NCBI GenBank assembly: GCA_030748805.1
Contig: JASMLG010000073.1
Location: forward strand, 1-64,000
Length of the DNA stretch: 64,000 nucleotides
DNA from: Phycisphaerales bacterium
GTDB lineage: Bacteria > Planctomycetota > Phycisphaerae > Phycisphaerales > SM1A02
Direction of reading: 5' to 3'
Position numbers and translations under genes: made by a program. Under the pieces are notes generated by a model, which saw only the letters and a list, made by a program, of their open reading frames with translations, did no database searches and was not told the origin of the DNA. Below, piece after piece: positions 50,511-60,086 of this stretch; the stretch's first letter is position 1, and each line of letters opens with the position of its first letter.

Positions 50511-51060
50511 CCAAAGACACATGAGCCCATACTCCTTACAAGAAAAAATATGGAGAATGTTGTGGTCGATTACCCAAGCAACAATGTTCCGATTTTCATT
50601 TCATACGTGGAATCGTTGGCGAATATTCCTACTGCAGTCATACGGTGCAGATATAGACAGTTCTTGTGTAATTCGTCGAACGGTAAAGATCGAGTGCCCC
50701 TGGAACTTAACTATTGGAAAAAACAGTTGCTTGGGAGACAGTGCGATTGTTTACTGCCTTGGAAGGGTTAATATTGGGGACAGAGTATCGGTTTCACAGG
50801 GAGTTCATATTTGTGCTGGAACCCACGATTATTCACACAACGACATGCCACTGCTAAGACCTCCAATTACAATCGAAAATGATGTGTGGTTAGCAGCAGA
50901 TTCATTTGTCGGACCAAATGTAACAATCCGAGAGGGTGCAGTTTTGGGAGCTCGTAGTGTTGCTATGAAAAATATAGATCCTTGGATGATTTACTCTGGT
51001 AATCCTGCTGTTCTTTTGAAAACACGCGAAAAACCAAGTTGTAGCCCAAATCTTAAATAA
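50500..51060 (+). CDS. Hexapeptide-repeat acyltransferase (WcaF-like), copy 3
   Basis: 186 aa from the ATG at 50500 (an ATG at 50503 is equally possible). It has the same layout as the 48571 gene: LLQSYGADIDSSCVIRRTVKIECPWNLTIGKNS, GDRVSVSQGVHICAGTHDYSHND with the catalytic His retained, RPPITIENDVWLAADSFVGPNVTI, and C-terminal YSGNPAVLL. It starts inside the last codons of the fusion gene (11-bp overlap). Copies 1, 2 (in the fusion) and 3 probably arose by duplication and modify related glycans. Confidence 0.85.
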   Translation: MMDDQRHMSPYSLQEKIWRMLWSITQATMFRFSFHTWNRWRIFLLQSYGADIDSSCVIRRTVKIECPWNLTIGKNSCLGDSAIVYCLGRVNIGDRVSVSQGVHICAGTHDYSHNDMPLLRPPITIENDVWLAADSFVGPNVTIREGAVLGARSVAMKNIDPWMIYSGNPAVLLKTREKPSCSPNLK

Positions 51061-51109
51061 CAATTAAATGACACCTTAAGTAGTGGATGACATTTTGTTG
51101 TAGATGGCG

Positions 51110-51115
51110 TATCCT
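51110..51115 (+). promoter_or_regulatory. -10 hexamer, leaderless promoter of pseudopilin 1
   Basis: TATCCT, 7-nt spacer, ATG at 51123; no Shine-Dalgarno. Confidence 0.45.
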
Positions 51116-51122
51116 TTAACTT

Positions 51123-52013
51123 ATGGAAACAGTAAATATGCGCAAGTTGCAATCCGAGAATGGTTTTACGATAATAGAATTACTGGTAGTTATCGCTATC
51201 ATTGTTGTTCTGATGTCTTTTTTAATTCCCTCATTAGGAAACGCAATTAGAACCGCTAGATCAACAGAGGATATGAATCAAGCAAAAAACATTCACGGTG
51301 CAATGATATTGTTTTCTACTAGTAATGAGGGAGAATTGCCGAGACCTAGCGTCCTTGTTGGTAAAAACAACGATGATGTGTTGCACGACTCAACAGACAC
51401 AACGGCGAACCTAATGTCAATGATGATTGGAAGAGATTACTTTAAAACAAACCAAGTCATTAGCCCAGTTGAAATTAATCCGAGCATAAGTGATATGAAT
51501 GAACTTGATATGGTTTATGACTATGCAAGTATTGATGGTCAGACAGTTTACTGGGATGACCAGTTCATTGGAGACATATCTTCCGCAACACCAATAGCTC
51601 CCGCAAACAATTCCTATGCGCACCAAGCATTATGGGGCGAAAGATTACGGCTCAAATGGAACTCTGCGGCCGGTATATCCGATGTCATTATTTCAAATCG
51701 AGGACCAGAGGATGGGAAATTTGGTGATGAGTTTGACACTAGTAGTAACACGCTTAAGTTTCATGGCAATGAACAAACGTGGACTGGGGTGATTGTTACT
51801 GGTGATGGCTCATCCAGATTAGTTGATTCAGTTTTTCCTGAAGGTATTTGTTATCAGCCATTAGACGGAAACTCGCTTGGTAATGACAATTTGTTTTTCC
51901 CTGAATGGTGGGACGTTGTTGATGGCGATGGTGAGCCATCCGGAGATAACTGGCTTGTGATTTGCACAGAAGCAGACGAAGAAACACAGACAATCAATGT
52001 TGTTTGGGATTGA
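51123..52013 (+). CDS. Type II pseudopilin-like protein (prepilin N-methylation), copy 1
   Basis: 296 aa. The prepilin signature is NGFTIIELLVVIAIIVVLMSFLI: cleavage after Gly14, Phe at +1, Glu at +5, followed by the hydrophobic helix. The remaining ~260 residues are a large soluble domain with planctomycete-type features (GAMILFSTSNEGELPRPSV, many Asp/Asn and a Trp-rich C-terminus). This architecture is abundant in Planctomycetes, where dozens of paralogous GFTLIELLVV proteins occur; their role (type II secretion-like pseudopili or surface display) is unclear. No gsp genes lie nearby. It is followed, convergent, by the epimerase gene (20-bp overlap of 3' ends). Confidence 0.85.
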   Translation: METVNMRKLQSENGFTIIELLVVIAIIVVLMSFLIPSLGNAIRTARSTEDMNQAKNIHGAMILFSTSNEGELPRPSVLVGKNNDDVLHDSTDTTANLMSMMIGRDYFKTNQVISPVEINPSISDMNELDMVYDYASIDGQTVYWDDQFIGDISSATPIAPANNSYAHQALWGERLRLKWNSAAGISDVIISNRGPEDGKFGDEFDTSSNTLKFHGNEQTWTGVIVTGDGSSRLVDSVFPEGICYQPLDGNSLGNDNLFFPEWWDVVDGDGEPSGDNWLVICTEADEETQTINVVWD

Positions 52014-52956
52014 CCAAATCGAGTAATCTCTGTGCGGTGTTTTCAATTGGCTGATACCCAATTTTCTTAGTAATACTTGTTAGGTCGGCGCAAGAGTGCC
52101 GAACATCACCGGCTCTTCCTTCAAAATGAGTTGCATTATGTACATCGTCGTTTGACATAATTGACAAAAGTTCTAGCAAAGACGTTTGTTTACCAGTGCC
52201 AACATTGTACACCTCTCCACAAAATCGTTTCGGATGCGAAGCAGCAAGCAAGTTTGCATGAACAATATTGTTCACATGGACGAAGTCCCTTGTCTGGTTT
52301 CCATCACCGTAAATAACAGGGCTCTTGCTTTTTTTTATTGCTTCTGAGAATGCAGTTACAACTGCCGCATATTGTGATTTTGGGTCTTGCTTTTCACCAA
52401 ACACGTTGAAGTATCGAAGGGAAACCCCAGAAACTCCCGAATTGCAGTCAACACTAGTTGCATTTGCAATAATCAATTCTGCATCCAACTTGCTTTGTGC
52501 GTATGGCGATTTTGGAAAAGTCCGGTCGGCTTCGGAACTCGGTAATGATGGATTTGGTCCGTAACATGCAGCAGAAGAAGCAAAAACTACACGATTGCAT
52601 CCAGTTCTAGTTGCTGCATCAACAACGTTTTTTGTTCCTTGGACGTTGATCTCAAAACACTTTTCGGGTTCTTCGATACTCAAAGGCACAGAGACCATGG
52701 CTGCAAGGTGAAAGACAACACTGCAACCATCGAATGCAAACGATAAATTGTTGTTATCAATGATAGACCCCTCGGTTATTGTTGCATCGATTCCTTTAAG
52801 ATTTTTTCTGTAACCGGAACTAAAATCATCAAGCACCCGTACATCACAGTCAAGTTCTGCTAGATGTTGTGTAAGATGTGAACCAATGAACCCAGCACCT
52901 CCTGTTACCAAGACAGTCCGACCAGCAAAATATCCGTTGTAATCACAAAAAACCAT
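51994..52956 (-). CDS. NAD-dependent sugar epimerase/dehydratase (UDP-glucose 4-epimerase-like)
   Basis: 320-aa extended short-chain dehydrogenase. Rossmann motif VLVTGGAGFIGSHLTQHL at residue 15, DDFSSGYRKNL, VFHLAAMVSVPLSIEEP, catalytic FASSAACYGPN and the YAQSK (Tyr-x3-Lys) pair, FNVFGEKQDPKSQYAAVVTAF and YGDGNQTRDFVHVNNIV. It interconverts or prepares nucleotide sugars for surface glycans, matching the preceding cluster of acyl- and glycosyltransferases. The exact sugar (glucose/galactose or N-acetyl forms) cannot be told. Its promoter region is shared with cysS. Confidence 0.88.
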   Translation of the reverse strand: MVFCDYNGYFAGRTVLVTGGAGFIGSHLTQHLAELDCDVRVLDDFSSGYRKNLKGIDATITEGSIIDNNNLSFAFDGCSVVFHLAAMVSVPLSIEEPEKCFEINVQGTKNVVDAATRTGCNRVVFASSAACYGPNPSLPSSEADRTFPKSPYAQSKLDAELIIANATSVDCNSGVSGVSLRYFNVFGEKQDPKSQYAAVVTAFSEAIKKSKSPVIYGDGNQTRDFVHVNNIVHANLLAASHPKRFCGEVYNVGTGKQTSLLELLSIMSNDDVHNATHFEGRAGDVRHSCADLTSITKKIGYQPIENTAQRLLDLVNPKQH

Positions 52957-52964
52957 ACGTAGCG

Positions 52965-52970
52965 TATCCT
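52965..52970 (+). promoter_or_regulatory. -10 hexamer, leaderless promoter of cysS
   Basis: TATCCT, 7-nt spacer, ATG at 52978. On the minus strand the same bases give TAGGAT 9 nt before the epimerase ATG, so this again may be a shared divergent -10 region. Confidence 0.45.
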
Positions 52971-52977
52971 AACAAAC

Positions 52978-54513
52978 ATGCAACTGAACCTATACAACTC
53001 GCTTACCAGAAACATAGAGGTTTTCACTCCTATTGATGAAGACAACCGAGTTGTTACGTTCTACTCTTGTGGACCGACAGTTTATGACTTTGCCCATATT
53101 GGAAACTTTCGAGCTTTTTTAAATGCCGATGTGTTGCGAAGAACATTGGAAGTTCTTGGTTACGAAGTAAAACAAGTCATGAACATTACAGATGTTGGTC
53201 ACATGACAGATGACGATATTGCTGATGGGGGTGGTGAAGATAAAATGCTTGTCGCAACATCACGATTACTTGAAGAAAAAAAATCTGGCACCCTTCCATC
53301 TGACGTTGATATAAACCCAAATGACCCACTTGCAGTAGCCGAGTATTATGCTTGTGCGTTTATGGAAGACGCAAAAATGCTGGGACTCCGAATTATCGAT
53401 GATGCCGAGATTGACATTTCAGTAATGCCAAGACCAACAAAATTTATTCAGCAGATGATAAAAATTGTTGAGTCACTCATTGAAAGAGAACACGCTTACG
53501 TTGGATCTGATGGAGTAGTTTATTTTGATGTTCAGTCATTTTCACAATATGGGGAACTGTCAGGAAACACAATGGACGCTCTGCGAAGTGGAGAGGGCGG
53601 TCGTGTGGACATAGAAACCCAATCGGTAAAGAGAAACCCTGCCGACTTTATGCTGTGGAAGCCGGACCCAAATCATCTGATGAAATGGGAGAGTCCTTGG
53701 GGCGAGGGTTACCCCGGTTGGCACCTTGAATGTTCTTCAATGGCAATAGAACTTCTTGGCAAAGAAATAGACATTCACAGCGGTGGTGAAGATAATATTT
53801 TTCCTCATCACGAATGTGAAATAGCACAATCAAGATGTGCTACCGGAAGTGATATGTTTGCTCATTATTGGTTCCACACTAGGTTTCTTCTGGTCGATGG
53901 TTGCAAGATGAGTAAAAGCAAGGGTAATTTTTACACACTTAGAGACCTAGTTGGCAAAGGAGCTACTCCCGCTGCAATTCGTCTTGAGTTAATTAGAACA
54001 CACTACCGTTCGAATGCAAACTTTACACTTCAAGGATTGAAGGACTCGCAAAGGCAAATAGAACGGTGGCAGCGCCTCGCTAAATGGTTACAAAATCATT
54101 GTGAAACGCAAATTGACGGAGATGGCGCCATCCAACTTGCCAGAGATAAATTTATAACTGCAATGTGTGACGATTTAAATGTAGCTGGGGCTATTGGTGC
54201 TCTAAGTGAAGCCGTAGGTAAATATTCTATTGATGAACATCTAGTTGATGGCAGCGGTTCAACGACACTTGCTGACGAATACTCAGCATTGCTTGAAATG
54301 GATTCAATACTGGGTGTACTAGATTTGGATGAAGAACAATGCACACAAAACGTAGATGTTAGCAAGATAGAATTGCTAATCGAGCAGCGGCTTGAAGCTA
54401 GGACATCTAAAAACTGGTCGCTAGCAGATGAAATACGAGACGAACTTCAACAAATGGGAATTGCAATAAAAGATGATTCTCAAGGTACAACTTGGTCTAG
54501 AATTGTGCAATGA
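52978..54513 (+). CDS. cysS: Cysteinyl-tRNA synthetase
   Basis: 511 aa, class I synthetase charging tRNA-Cys. FYSCGPTVYDFAHIGNFRAF contains the zinc Cys31 and the HIGH equivalent (HIGN). WHLECSSMAIELLG and HHECEIAQSRCATG carry further zinc ligands, and KMSKSKGNFYTLRDL is the KMSKS motif. The C-terminal helical DALR-like domain recognises the anticodon. Normal length. The stop overlaps coaE (ATGA). Confidence 0.97.
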   Translation: MQLNLYNSLTRNIEVFTPIDEDNRVVTFYSCGPTVYDFAHIGNFRAFLNADVLRRTLEVLGYEVKQVMNITDVGHMTDDDIADGGGEDKMLVATSRLLEEKKSGTLPSDVDINPNDPLAVAEYYACAFMEDAKMLGLRIIDDAEIDISVMPRPTKFIQQMIKIVESLIEREHAYVGSDGVVYFDVQSFSQYGELSGNTMDALRSGEGGRVDIETQSVKRNPADFMLWKPDPNHLMKWESPWGEGYPGWHLECSSMAIELLGKEIDIHSGGEDNIFPHHECEIAQSRCATGSDMFAHYWFHTRFLLVDGCKMSKSKGNFYTLRDLVGKGATPAAIRLELIRTHYRSNANFTLQGLKDSQRQIERWQRLAKWLQNHCETQIDGDGAIQLARDKFITAMCDDLNVAGAIGALSEAVGKYSIDEHLVDGSGSTTLADEYSALLEMDSILGVLDLDEEQCTQNVDVSKIELLIEQRLEARTSKNWSLADEIRDELQQMGIAIKDDSQGTTWSRIVQ

Positions 54514-55124
54514 ATAGCAGTTATCCAATCATAGGATTAATCGGTGGTATCGGCTCAGGTAAAAGCACAATTGCTTCAGTGTTGAAAACTAATGGGTGTG
54601 TTATTGCTGATGCTGATGAGAACACAAGTGTGGTGTTAAAAGATTCAGAAGTTCGCGATCAACTAGTTCAATGGTGGGGAAAAGAGATTCTTAATATCGA
54701 CGGGCACGTAAATCGTAAAGAGGTTTCTGGAATTGTTTTTAATGACGAAGACGAACGAAAAAAATTAGAGACGCTAATACACCCCAGAGTCATGGCAATG
54801 CAAGAAGCACAATTTTTAGCAGCACCTAGTGAGACAATTGCCCTAGTTATTGATGCACCCCTACTTATTGAATCTGGCTTGGATTCGATTTGCGATGCGG
54901 TCATTTTTGTTGATGCGTCTAAAGAAACGCGATTACAGCGTGTAATAAACAACAGGGGATGGAGTGAAGATGAGTTAGAGAAAAGAGAATACTCACAATT
55001 ACCCCTTGACATGAAGCGAAAAAAAGCCGATTATGTAGTGGTTAACGAGGGTGACTTGAACGAAGTTCACAATCAAGTCAAACAAATACTTGAAAACATT
55101 CACAACAGGCGGCCAGCACGGTAA
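54510..55124 (+). CDS. coaE: Dephospho-CoA kinase
   Basis: 204-aa P-loop kinase for the last step of coenzyme A synthesis. GLIGGIGSGKSTIASVL (Walker A), IADADENTSVVL (family D-a-D), LIHPRVMAMQEAQFL (family l.Hp.i), LVIDAPLLIESGL (family P.L.E.g) and RLQRVINNRGWSEDELEKR (lid). The ATG overlaps the cysS stop. It ends 127 bp before rho. Confidence 0.96.
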   Translation: MNSSYPIIGLIGGIGSGKSTIASVLKTNGCVIADADENTSVVLKDSEVRDQLVQWWGKEILNIDGHVNRKEVSGIVFNDEDERKKLETLIHPRVMAMQEAQFLAAPSETIALVIDAPLLIESGLDSICDAVIFVDASKETRLQRVINNRGWSEDELEKREYSQLPLDMKRKKADYVVVNEGDLNEVHNQVKQILENIHNRRPAR

Positions 55125-55251
55125 GTAGTTAATGCAAAGTAGTTAATACAAGGTCGCTAATACAAACCCATATACACAAACCTGTTTCGCTTACAAGGCG
55201 TTACACAAGAAAGGACAACGCCCATGTCTTGGGTGAGGAGAACACTAAATA

Positions 55252-56685
55252 ATGGCTAAGAAGCGACGAAGACGAAAAAAAACCGGAAGTAGCGGTGGAA
55301 TTGCATCGATGACTTTGACTCCCGGAGAAGTTCCAACTGATGAAGAACTTGAAGCCGAAGTAGCGGCGCTTGATGACAAACTGACTAAAGCGGCGCAGAA
55401 AAAATATGACGAGGCAAAGAAAGAGGGTTACGATCTTGCGGCGCTGCAACACATGAAGGGAAAGGAACTTGGTGAAGTTGCCAAGAAAGAAAAGGTAGAA
55501 AACTGGGCAGAAATGCCAAGGCAAAAACTTGTCTTTGAAATCCTGAAGGCACAAGCCAATCGTCAAGGATTGATGATTGGCGAGGGAACTCTTGAGATTA
55601 TGTCAGATGGTTATGGATTCTTAAGAAGCCCAGAATACTCCTATATTGCTTCCCCTGACGATGTCTATGTTAGTCCGTCGCAAATACGAAGATTTGGTTT
55701 GCGCAAAGGCCAAGTAATTCGTGGGCTAATTCGTCCTCCAAAAGAAACAGAGACATATTTTGCCATGCTCCGTGTAGAAGCAATCAATGGGCAGGATCCA
55801 AAAGAAATACACGATATATCAACATTTGAAAACCTAGTTCCACTTCACCCCGACTCAAGAATTCATCTTGAGACATCAAATGATATTATTGAGACAAGGG
55901 TGATTGACTTAGTTGCTCCACTTGGTTTTGGGCAACGCGCATTAATTGTCGCTCCGCCAAGAACAGGCAAAACCGTCTTACTTCAACGACTAACAAATGC
56001 AATTGCGATAAACCACCCAGATGTTCACGTGATTGTGCTGCTAGTTGATGAGCGACCAGAAGAAGTTACTGATTTCAAGCGAAGTACCCCAGATTCGGTT
56101 GAAGTTGTTGCAAGTACATTTGATGAAGAAGCAACTAGACACATTCAAGTAGCAGAAATGGTTATGGAAAAAGCAAGGAGAATGGTAGAGTTTGGAGAAG
56201 ATGTTGTTATTCTCATGGATTCGATTACTCGTCTTGCTCGCGGTTATAACAATGGAATGCCAACGACAGGGAAAATAGGTACTGGTGGTGTTGATTCGAA
56301 AGCACTTATTAGACCAAAGAAGTTTTTTGGCTCAGCACGAAATATTGAAGATGGCGGCTCATTAACAATCATTGGAACTGCACTTGTTGATACGGGATCA
56401 AAAGCAGATGAAGTTATTTTTGAAGAGTTTAAAGGTACCGGTAATTCTGAACTTCATCTCACAAGAAAACTTGTGGAGAAAAGAATCTGGCCTGCAATTG
56501 ATATCGCAGCTTCTGGAACGAGGCGCGAAGAATTACTACTAGACCCCAAAGAACATGAGTTAGTTGGGCGACTGAGAAAGGTTGTTAGTGATATGAGTCC
56601 AGTTGAAGCAATGGAAATGCTGCGAACCCGCATGGTAAAAACAAGTTCAAATGCAGAGTTTTTGATGACAATGAATTTGGGATAA
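55252..56685 (+). CDS. rho: Transcription termination factor Rho
   Basis: 477-aa hexameric RNA helicase. An N-terminal Lys/Arg-rich, probably disordered tail ([15 protein letters not shown]) and acidic helices precede the RNA-binding domain: [40 protein letters not shown]. The ATPase domain has [14 protein letters not shown] (Walker A), [14 protein letters not shown] (Walker B), [12 protein letters not shown] (Q-loop side) and [10 protein letters not shown] Shine-Dalgarno (GTGAGGAGA) and a 127-bp leader precede the ATG, fitting autoregulation by Rho-dependent leader termination as known in other bacteria (inference). Confidence 0.97.
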   Translation: MAKKRRRRKKTGSSGGIASMTLTPGEVPTDEELEAEVAALDDKLTKAAQKKYDEAKKEGYDLAALQHMKGKELGEVAKKEKVENWAEMPRQKLVFEILKAQANRQGLMIGEGTLEIMSDGYGFLRSPEYSYIASPDDVYVSPSQIRRFGLRKGQVIRGLIRPPKETETYFAMLRVEAINGQDPKEIHDISTFENLVPLHPDSRIHLETSNDIIETRVIDLVAPLGFGQRALIVAPPRTGKTVLLQRLTNAIAINHPDVHVIVLLVDERPEEVTDFKRSTPDSVEVVASTFDEEATRHIQVAEMVMEKARRMVEFGEDVVILMDSITRLARGYNNGMPTTGKIGTGGVDSKALIRPKKFFGSARNIEDGGSLTIIGTALVDTGSKADEVIFEEFKGTGNSELHLTRKLVEKRIWPAIDIAASGTRREELLLDPKEHELVGRLRKVVSDMSPVEAMEMLRTRMVKTSSNAEFLMTMNLG

Positions 56686-56728
56686 TTCAAGTCAAAACCA
56701 TAAGCAATGCGTACACTTGAGGATATCT

Positions 56729-57673
56729 ATGAAAAGTAACATCAAACATGGTTTCACGATTATCGAAATGCTCGTTGTTATTAGCATAATAGCTTTGCTA
56801 ATGGCTTTTTTACTTGTTGCTGTTAATAGTGGGCGGCAATCTGCAAATACAGCAAAGGCAACAATAAAATTAAAACAAATCGGAGAATGGATGCAACTGT
56901 GGTCAGGAGAAAACAAGAATAGGGTTTTACCAAGCCAATTTGACTATACCGACGAAGTGGAGGCGGGGAGTCAAGTGACAACAAGAACAGATGAACACGC
57001 TTCAGACGATAATCTCTTTGATGACATAACACGAGGAAGGTACCAAGGAACATGGGCGGATATTTTATGGACAGAAAACAAACTTAATGAACAGTTTGGG
57101 TTAACCGATAGAGAGCAAGACGAACCAGACCACTTACTATGGGAGGCGGACTCGCCAGACAATTCTGTATATGACCTACACGAATATTTTGACCACCCAT
57201 TCCGTTCGACGCTTCTTAATTCGCGCGGTCCGTACAAAGGCATGCAAGGGTTTTTCGCCGCAAACGATTTCTTTGATTCTAGAAGTGGTCAAGACATTGA
57301 CTCTGGCGACTCTGAATCAACAAGGTCGGATCGATACTACACATACGAGATGATTCACGCGCCATCACGATCAGTTTATTTAGTCGATTCAATTGCAGGT
57401 GAAACTATCAGCGATGAAGAAGAGCCATGGGTATACGATTTTGTTATGAACAGCGATGGTCAATTAATCGATCCATCTGCAGATACAGATGGCGAAGTTG
57501 ATTATCGATATGGAGATTCGTGCATGATTCTTTTGCTTGATGGGTCAATAAAAATGGTTGAGCCATGGTCGGAAAGAGGCCCGTTGGATCCACCTAGCAG
57601 TTCTTACGATCCTTCTCTGTATGGATTGGGTTATAGGGTTCACCAGCTAACTAGACGCAAGCCAGTTCCCTGA
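56729..57673 (+). CDS. Type II pseudopilin-like protein, copy 2
   Basis: 314 aa from the ATG at 56729 (a TTG 12 nt upstream is in frame, but GAGG then lies before the ATG). The signature is KHGFTIIEMLVVISIIALLMAFL with cleavage after Gly8. The rest is a soluble Asp-rich domain with LKQIGEWMQLWSGENKNRVLPS and DSGDSESTRSDRYYTYEMIH, and the C-terminal YGDSCMILLLDGSIKMVEPW (a common end of planctomycete pseudopilin-like proteins). It is a paralogue of the 51123 gene only in design. Followed by a Rho-independent terminator before the tRNA-tuf operon. Confidence 0.85.
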   Translation: MKSNIKHGFTIIEMLVVISIIALLMAFLLVAVNSGRQSANTAKATIKLKQIGEWMQLWSGENKNRVLPSQFDYTDEVEAGSQVTTRTDEHASDDNLFDDITRGRYQGTWADILWTENKLNEQFGLTDREQDEPDHLLWEADSPDNSVYDLHEYFDHPFRSTLLNSRGPYKGMQGFFAANDFFDSRSGQDIDSGDSESTRSDRYYTYEMIHAPSRSVYLVDSIAGETISDEEEPWVYDFVMNSDGQLIDPSADTDGEVDYRYGDSCMILLLDGSIKMVEPWSERGPLDPPSSSYDPSLYGLGYRVHQLTRRKPVP

Positions 57674-57770
57674 GGAACGGATACGCTTTTTTAGGGCTGT
57701 AAAGTCCGTTTGTTTTAGATTATTTGCATTATGACTTGCTAATTTCTGAGGTTTCGCTAAACTCTCCCTT

Positions 57771-57794
57771 CCGTCCTTTTGGGGCGGCTTTTTA
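57771..57794 (+). terminator. Rho-independent terminator after pseudopilin 2
   Basis: CCGTCC (57771-57776) pairs with GGGCGG (57782-57787; one G-T pair) across a TTTTG loop, followed by CTTTTT. It separates the pseudopilin gene from the tRNA-tuf operon by about 95 bp. Confidence 0.6.
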
Positions 57795-57888
57795 AATCGG
57801 GGCGAAAGTAAATAACTGGGGGATAAGCGAATAAAGGATTGTTCGCTTGAGCATTCAAGGATGGTTGGTTGCATGACGGATTCCATTT

Positions 57889-57960
<72 letters not shown>

Positions 57961-57979
57961 TAGTTGATAAAGCGTTGTT

Positions 57980-57992
57980 GTAGACGGTCTAC
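57980..57992 (+). other. Small hairpin between tRNA-Thr and tuf
   Basis: GTAGAC/GTCTAC with a single-base centre, about 20 nt after the tRNA, and a second CGGTT/AACCG hairpin near 58012-58024. Possibly processing signals separating the tRNA from the tuf message. Confidence 0.3.
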
Positions 57993-58081
57993 AGCGACAA
58001 AGTAGATGTCGGTTTTTAACCGGCAAACAGAATATGGTTAGGTTGGTAGAAATTACCACCGCTAGGAACGGAGAACTCACG

Positions 58082-59281
58082 ATGGCAAAGGACACATTTG
58101 TTCGAAATAAACCCCACGTGAATATTGGCACGATTGGTCACATTGACCACGGGAAAACTACACTTACTGCTGCGATTACATCTCGTCAAGCAGGCAAGGG
58201 TCTAGGTGACGCAAGAGCATTTGATCAAATCGATAATGCTCCAGAAGAGAAAGCACGTGGTATTACCATTGCAACAAGCCACCAAGAATACGAATCAGAG
58301 AACCGTCACTACGCTCACGTTGACTGTCCTGGTCACGCTGACTATGTGAAGAACATGATTACCGGTGCTGCCCAAATGGACGGTGCAATTCTTGTTGTTG
58401 CAGCTAGTGATGGTCCTATGCCACAAACACGTGAACACATCTTGCTTGCTCGCCAAGTAGGCGTACCTGCAATCGTTGTATACATGAATAAGTGCGACAT
58501 GGTTGACGACGAAGAGTTACTAGAACTCGTTGAAATGGAAATTCGTGATCTTCTTAGCGTTTACGACTTCCCAGGCGATGACATTCCGATTATTCGCGGT
58601 TCAGCCCTAAAGGCTCTTGAATGCGATGGTAAAGATGACGAAATCTGTAAGTCAATCGATGAACTAATGGAAGCATGCGACAGTTACATTCCAGAACCAG
58701 AACGACAAGTTGACAAGCCATTTTTGATGCCCGTCGAAGACGTGTTCTCAATTAAGGGTCGTGGAACAGTTGTAACAGGTCGAATTGAACGTGGTGAAGT
58801 AAAAGTCGGTGACGAAGTTGAAATCGTTGGACTGAATGACGAAACACGAAAAACGACCGTTACAGGCGTCGAAATGTTCCAAAAGATTCTTGAAGACGCT
58901 CAAGCGGGTGACAACGTTGGCTGCTTGCTTCGTGGTGTTGAGAAGAACGAAATCGAACGCGGTCAAGTTCTTTGTAAGCCAGGATCAATTACACCTCACA
59001 CTAAGTTTGAGGGTGAAGTTTATGTCCTTACAAAAGAAGAAGGTGGCAGATCAACCCCATTCTTTAGCGGTTATAAGCCACAGTTTTACTTCCGTACAAC
59101 TGACGTAACTGGTAAATTGGACTTACTCGGTGGTGCAGAAATGTGCATGCCTGGTGATAACGTTCAAATGGCAATTGACCTTGAAGATAAGCCAATCGCT
59201 ATGGAAGAAGGACTTCGCTTTGCTATTCGTGAAGGCGGACGTACGGTTGGTTCAGGCGTTGTAACTAAGATTGTTGAGTAA
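58082..59281 (+). CDS. tuf: Elongation factor Tu
   Basis: 399-aa GTPase delivering aminoacyl-tRNA to the ribosome. [15 protein letters not shown] (P-loop), [20 protein letters not shown] (switch I), [23 protein letters not shown] (G3), NKCDMVDD (G4) and SALKALE (G5). Domains 2 and 3 follow ([36 protein letters not shown]). The ATG at 58082 (MAKDTF) has a Shine-Dalgarno (GGAACGGAG). Note HID-HGKT where E. coli has HVDHGKT. Operon tRNA-Thr-tuf-rpmG-tRNA-Trp-secE-nusG. Confidence 0.98.
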   Translation: MAKDTFVRNKPHVNIGTIGHIDHGKTTLTAAITSRQAGKGLGDARAFDQIDNAPEEKARGITIATSHQEYESENRHYAHVDCPGHADYVKNMITGAAQMDGAILVVAASDGPMPQTREHILLARQVGVPAIVVYMNKCDMVDDEELLELVEMEIRDLLSVYDFPGDDIPIIRGSALKALECDGKDDEICKSIDELMEACDSYIPEPERQVDKPFLMPVEDVFSIKGRGTVVTGRIERGEVKVGDEVEIVGLNDETRKTTVTGVEMFQKILEDAQAGDNVGCLLRGVEKNEIERGQVLCKPGSITPHTKFEGEVYVLTKEEGGRSTPFFSGYKPQFYFRTTDVTGKLDLLGGAEMCMPGDNVQMAIDLEDKPIAMEEGLRFAIREGGRTVGSGVVTKIVE

Positions 59282-59288
59282 TATTTTT

Positions 59289-59329
59289 CGTTTGCTAAGG
59301 AGAGGATAAATCCTCTCCTTGGCCAAACG
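59289..59329 (+). other. Long hairpin between tuf and rpmG
   Basis: AAGGAGAGGA/TCCTCTCCTT (10 bp, loop TAAA) extends outward to CGTTTG/CAAACG with a small bulge, giving about 16 pairs. No T-run follows, so it is not a classic terminator. It likely caps the tuf mRNA end or is a processing site that sets different tuf and rpmG levels. Confidence 0.5.
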
Positions 59330-59344
59330 ATAAGAGGTTGAATA

Positions 59345-59521
59345 ATGGCCAAGGCAAAAGATCGAGAATATGTTTGGCTCCAATGTACTGAGTCAGGTGA
59401 TCTTAATTATCGAACAAGTATCCGCGTTAAGGGTGGAATTGATGAGAAAGTCAAGGAAGGTTTTAAAAAATTCTGTCCACGGCTTCGTAAGCATACCCTT
59501 CACAAGATTAAGCGGAAATAA
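59345..59521 (+). CDS. rpmG: 50S ribosomal protein L33
   Basis: 58 aa encoded between tuf and tRNA-Trp. The protein reads MAKAKDREYVWLQCTESGD, then NYRTSIRVKGG, and ends FCPRLRKHTLHKIKRK, matching L33 (family eC.....rnY.t.kn......le.kKycp..rkht.hkE.k). The usual four-Cys zinc ribbon keeps only one Cys per pair (CTES for CxxC; CPRL for CPxC), so zinc binding is probably lost, as in Cys-negative L33. The gene order tuf-rpmG-secE is typical of several phyla. Confidence 0.93.
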   Translation: MAKAKDREYVWLQCTESGDLNYRTSIRVKGGIDEKVKEGFKKFCPRLRKHTLHKIKRK

Positions 59522-59556
59522 ACATCTCGCGTTCGCTTGAATTGGCGAACGCATGG

Positions 59557-59629
<73 letters not shown>

Positions 59630-59661
59630 TTTGGAAATAAGACAAAAAGTTTGAGAACAAA

Positions 59662-60072
59662 ATGAGTGTAGGAATTTACAAACAAGGACAGGGCTACTGG
59701 GTGCGACTGATGTCTTCGATTGGCTTCGGATTGCTAATCATGATGGGTGTTGTGTGGTTGTGGGATCAACTTGCCGGTGTACAAATTGGAACCCTTGAGT
59801 CCGTATACGTTCAGGGTGGTGTTTCGGTTTTAGTAGTAGCAATTTGCGGAATCATTGGGTACTACCTCATTGGCCGAAAACCAAAACTTGTTGACTTTAT
59901 GATTGCAACAGAGGGAGAAATGAGAAAGGTTAACTGGTCAACCAGAAGAGAAATCGTTGGCTCGACCATTCTCGTTATTTTGTTGACGTTGTTTATAGCA
60001 ATCTTTTGTCAAATAGCAGATCTCGTGTTTTCAGCATTCTTCCAATGGGGAGGAGTACTTCAGTCAACATAA
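59662..60072 (+). CDS. secE: Preprotein translocase subunit SecE
   Basis: 136-aa small translocon subunit. Two N-terminal membrane helices (SIGFGLLIMMGVVWLWDQL and VSVLVVAICGIIGYYLIG) precede the conserved amphipathic helix and final helix: FMIATEGEMRKVNWSTRREIVGSTILVILLTLFIAIFCQIADLVF (family f.....E..kv.WPtr.e). This is the longer SecE form with extra helices. 14 bp before nusG. Confidence 0.95.
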   Translation: MSVGIYKQGQGYWVRLMSSIGFGLLIMMGVVWLWDQLAGVQIGTLESVYVQGGVSVLVVAICGIIGYYLIGRKPKLVDFMIATEGEMRKVNWSTRREIVGSTILVILLTLFIAIFCQIADLVFSAFFQWGGVLQST

Positions 60073-60086
60073 ATGAAGGGACTACG

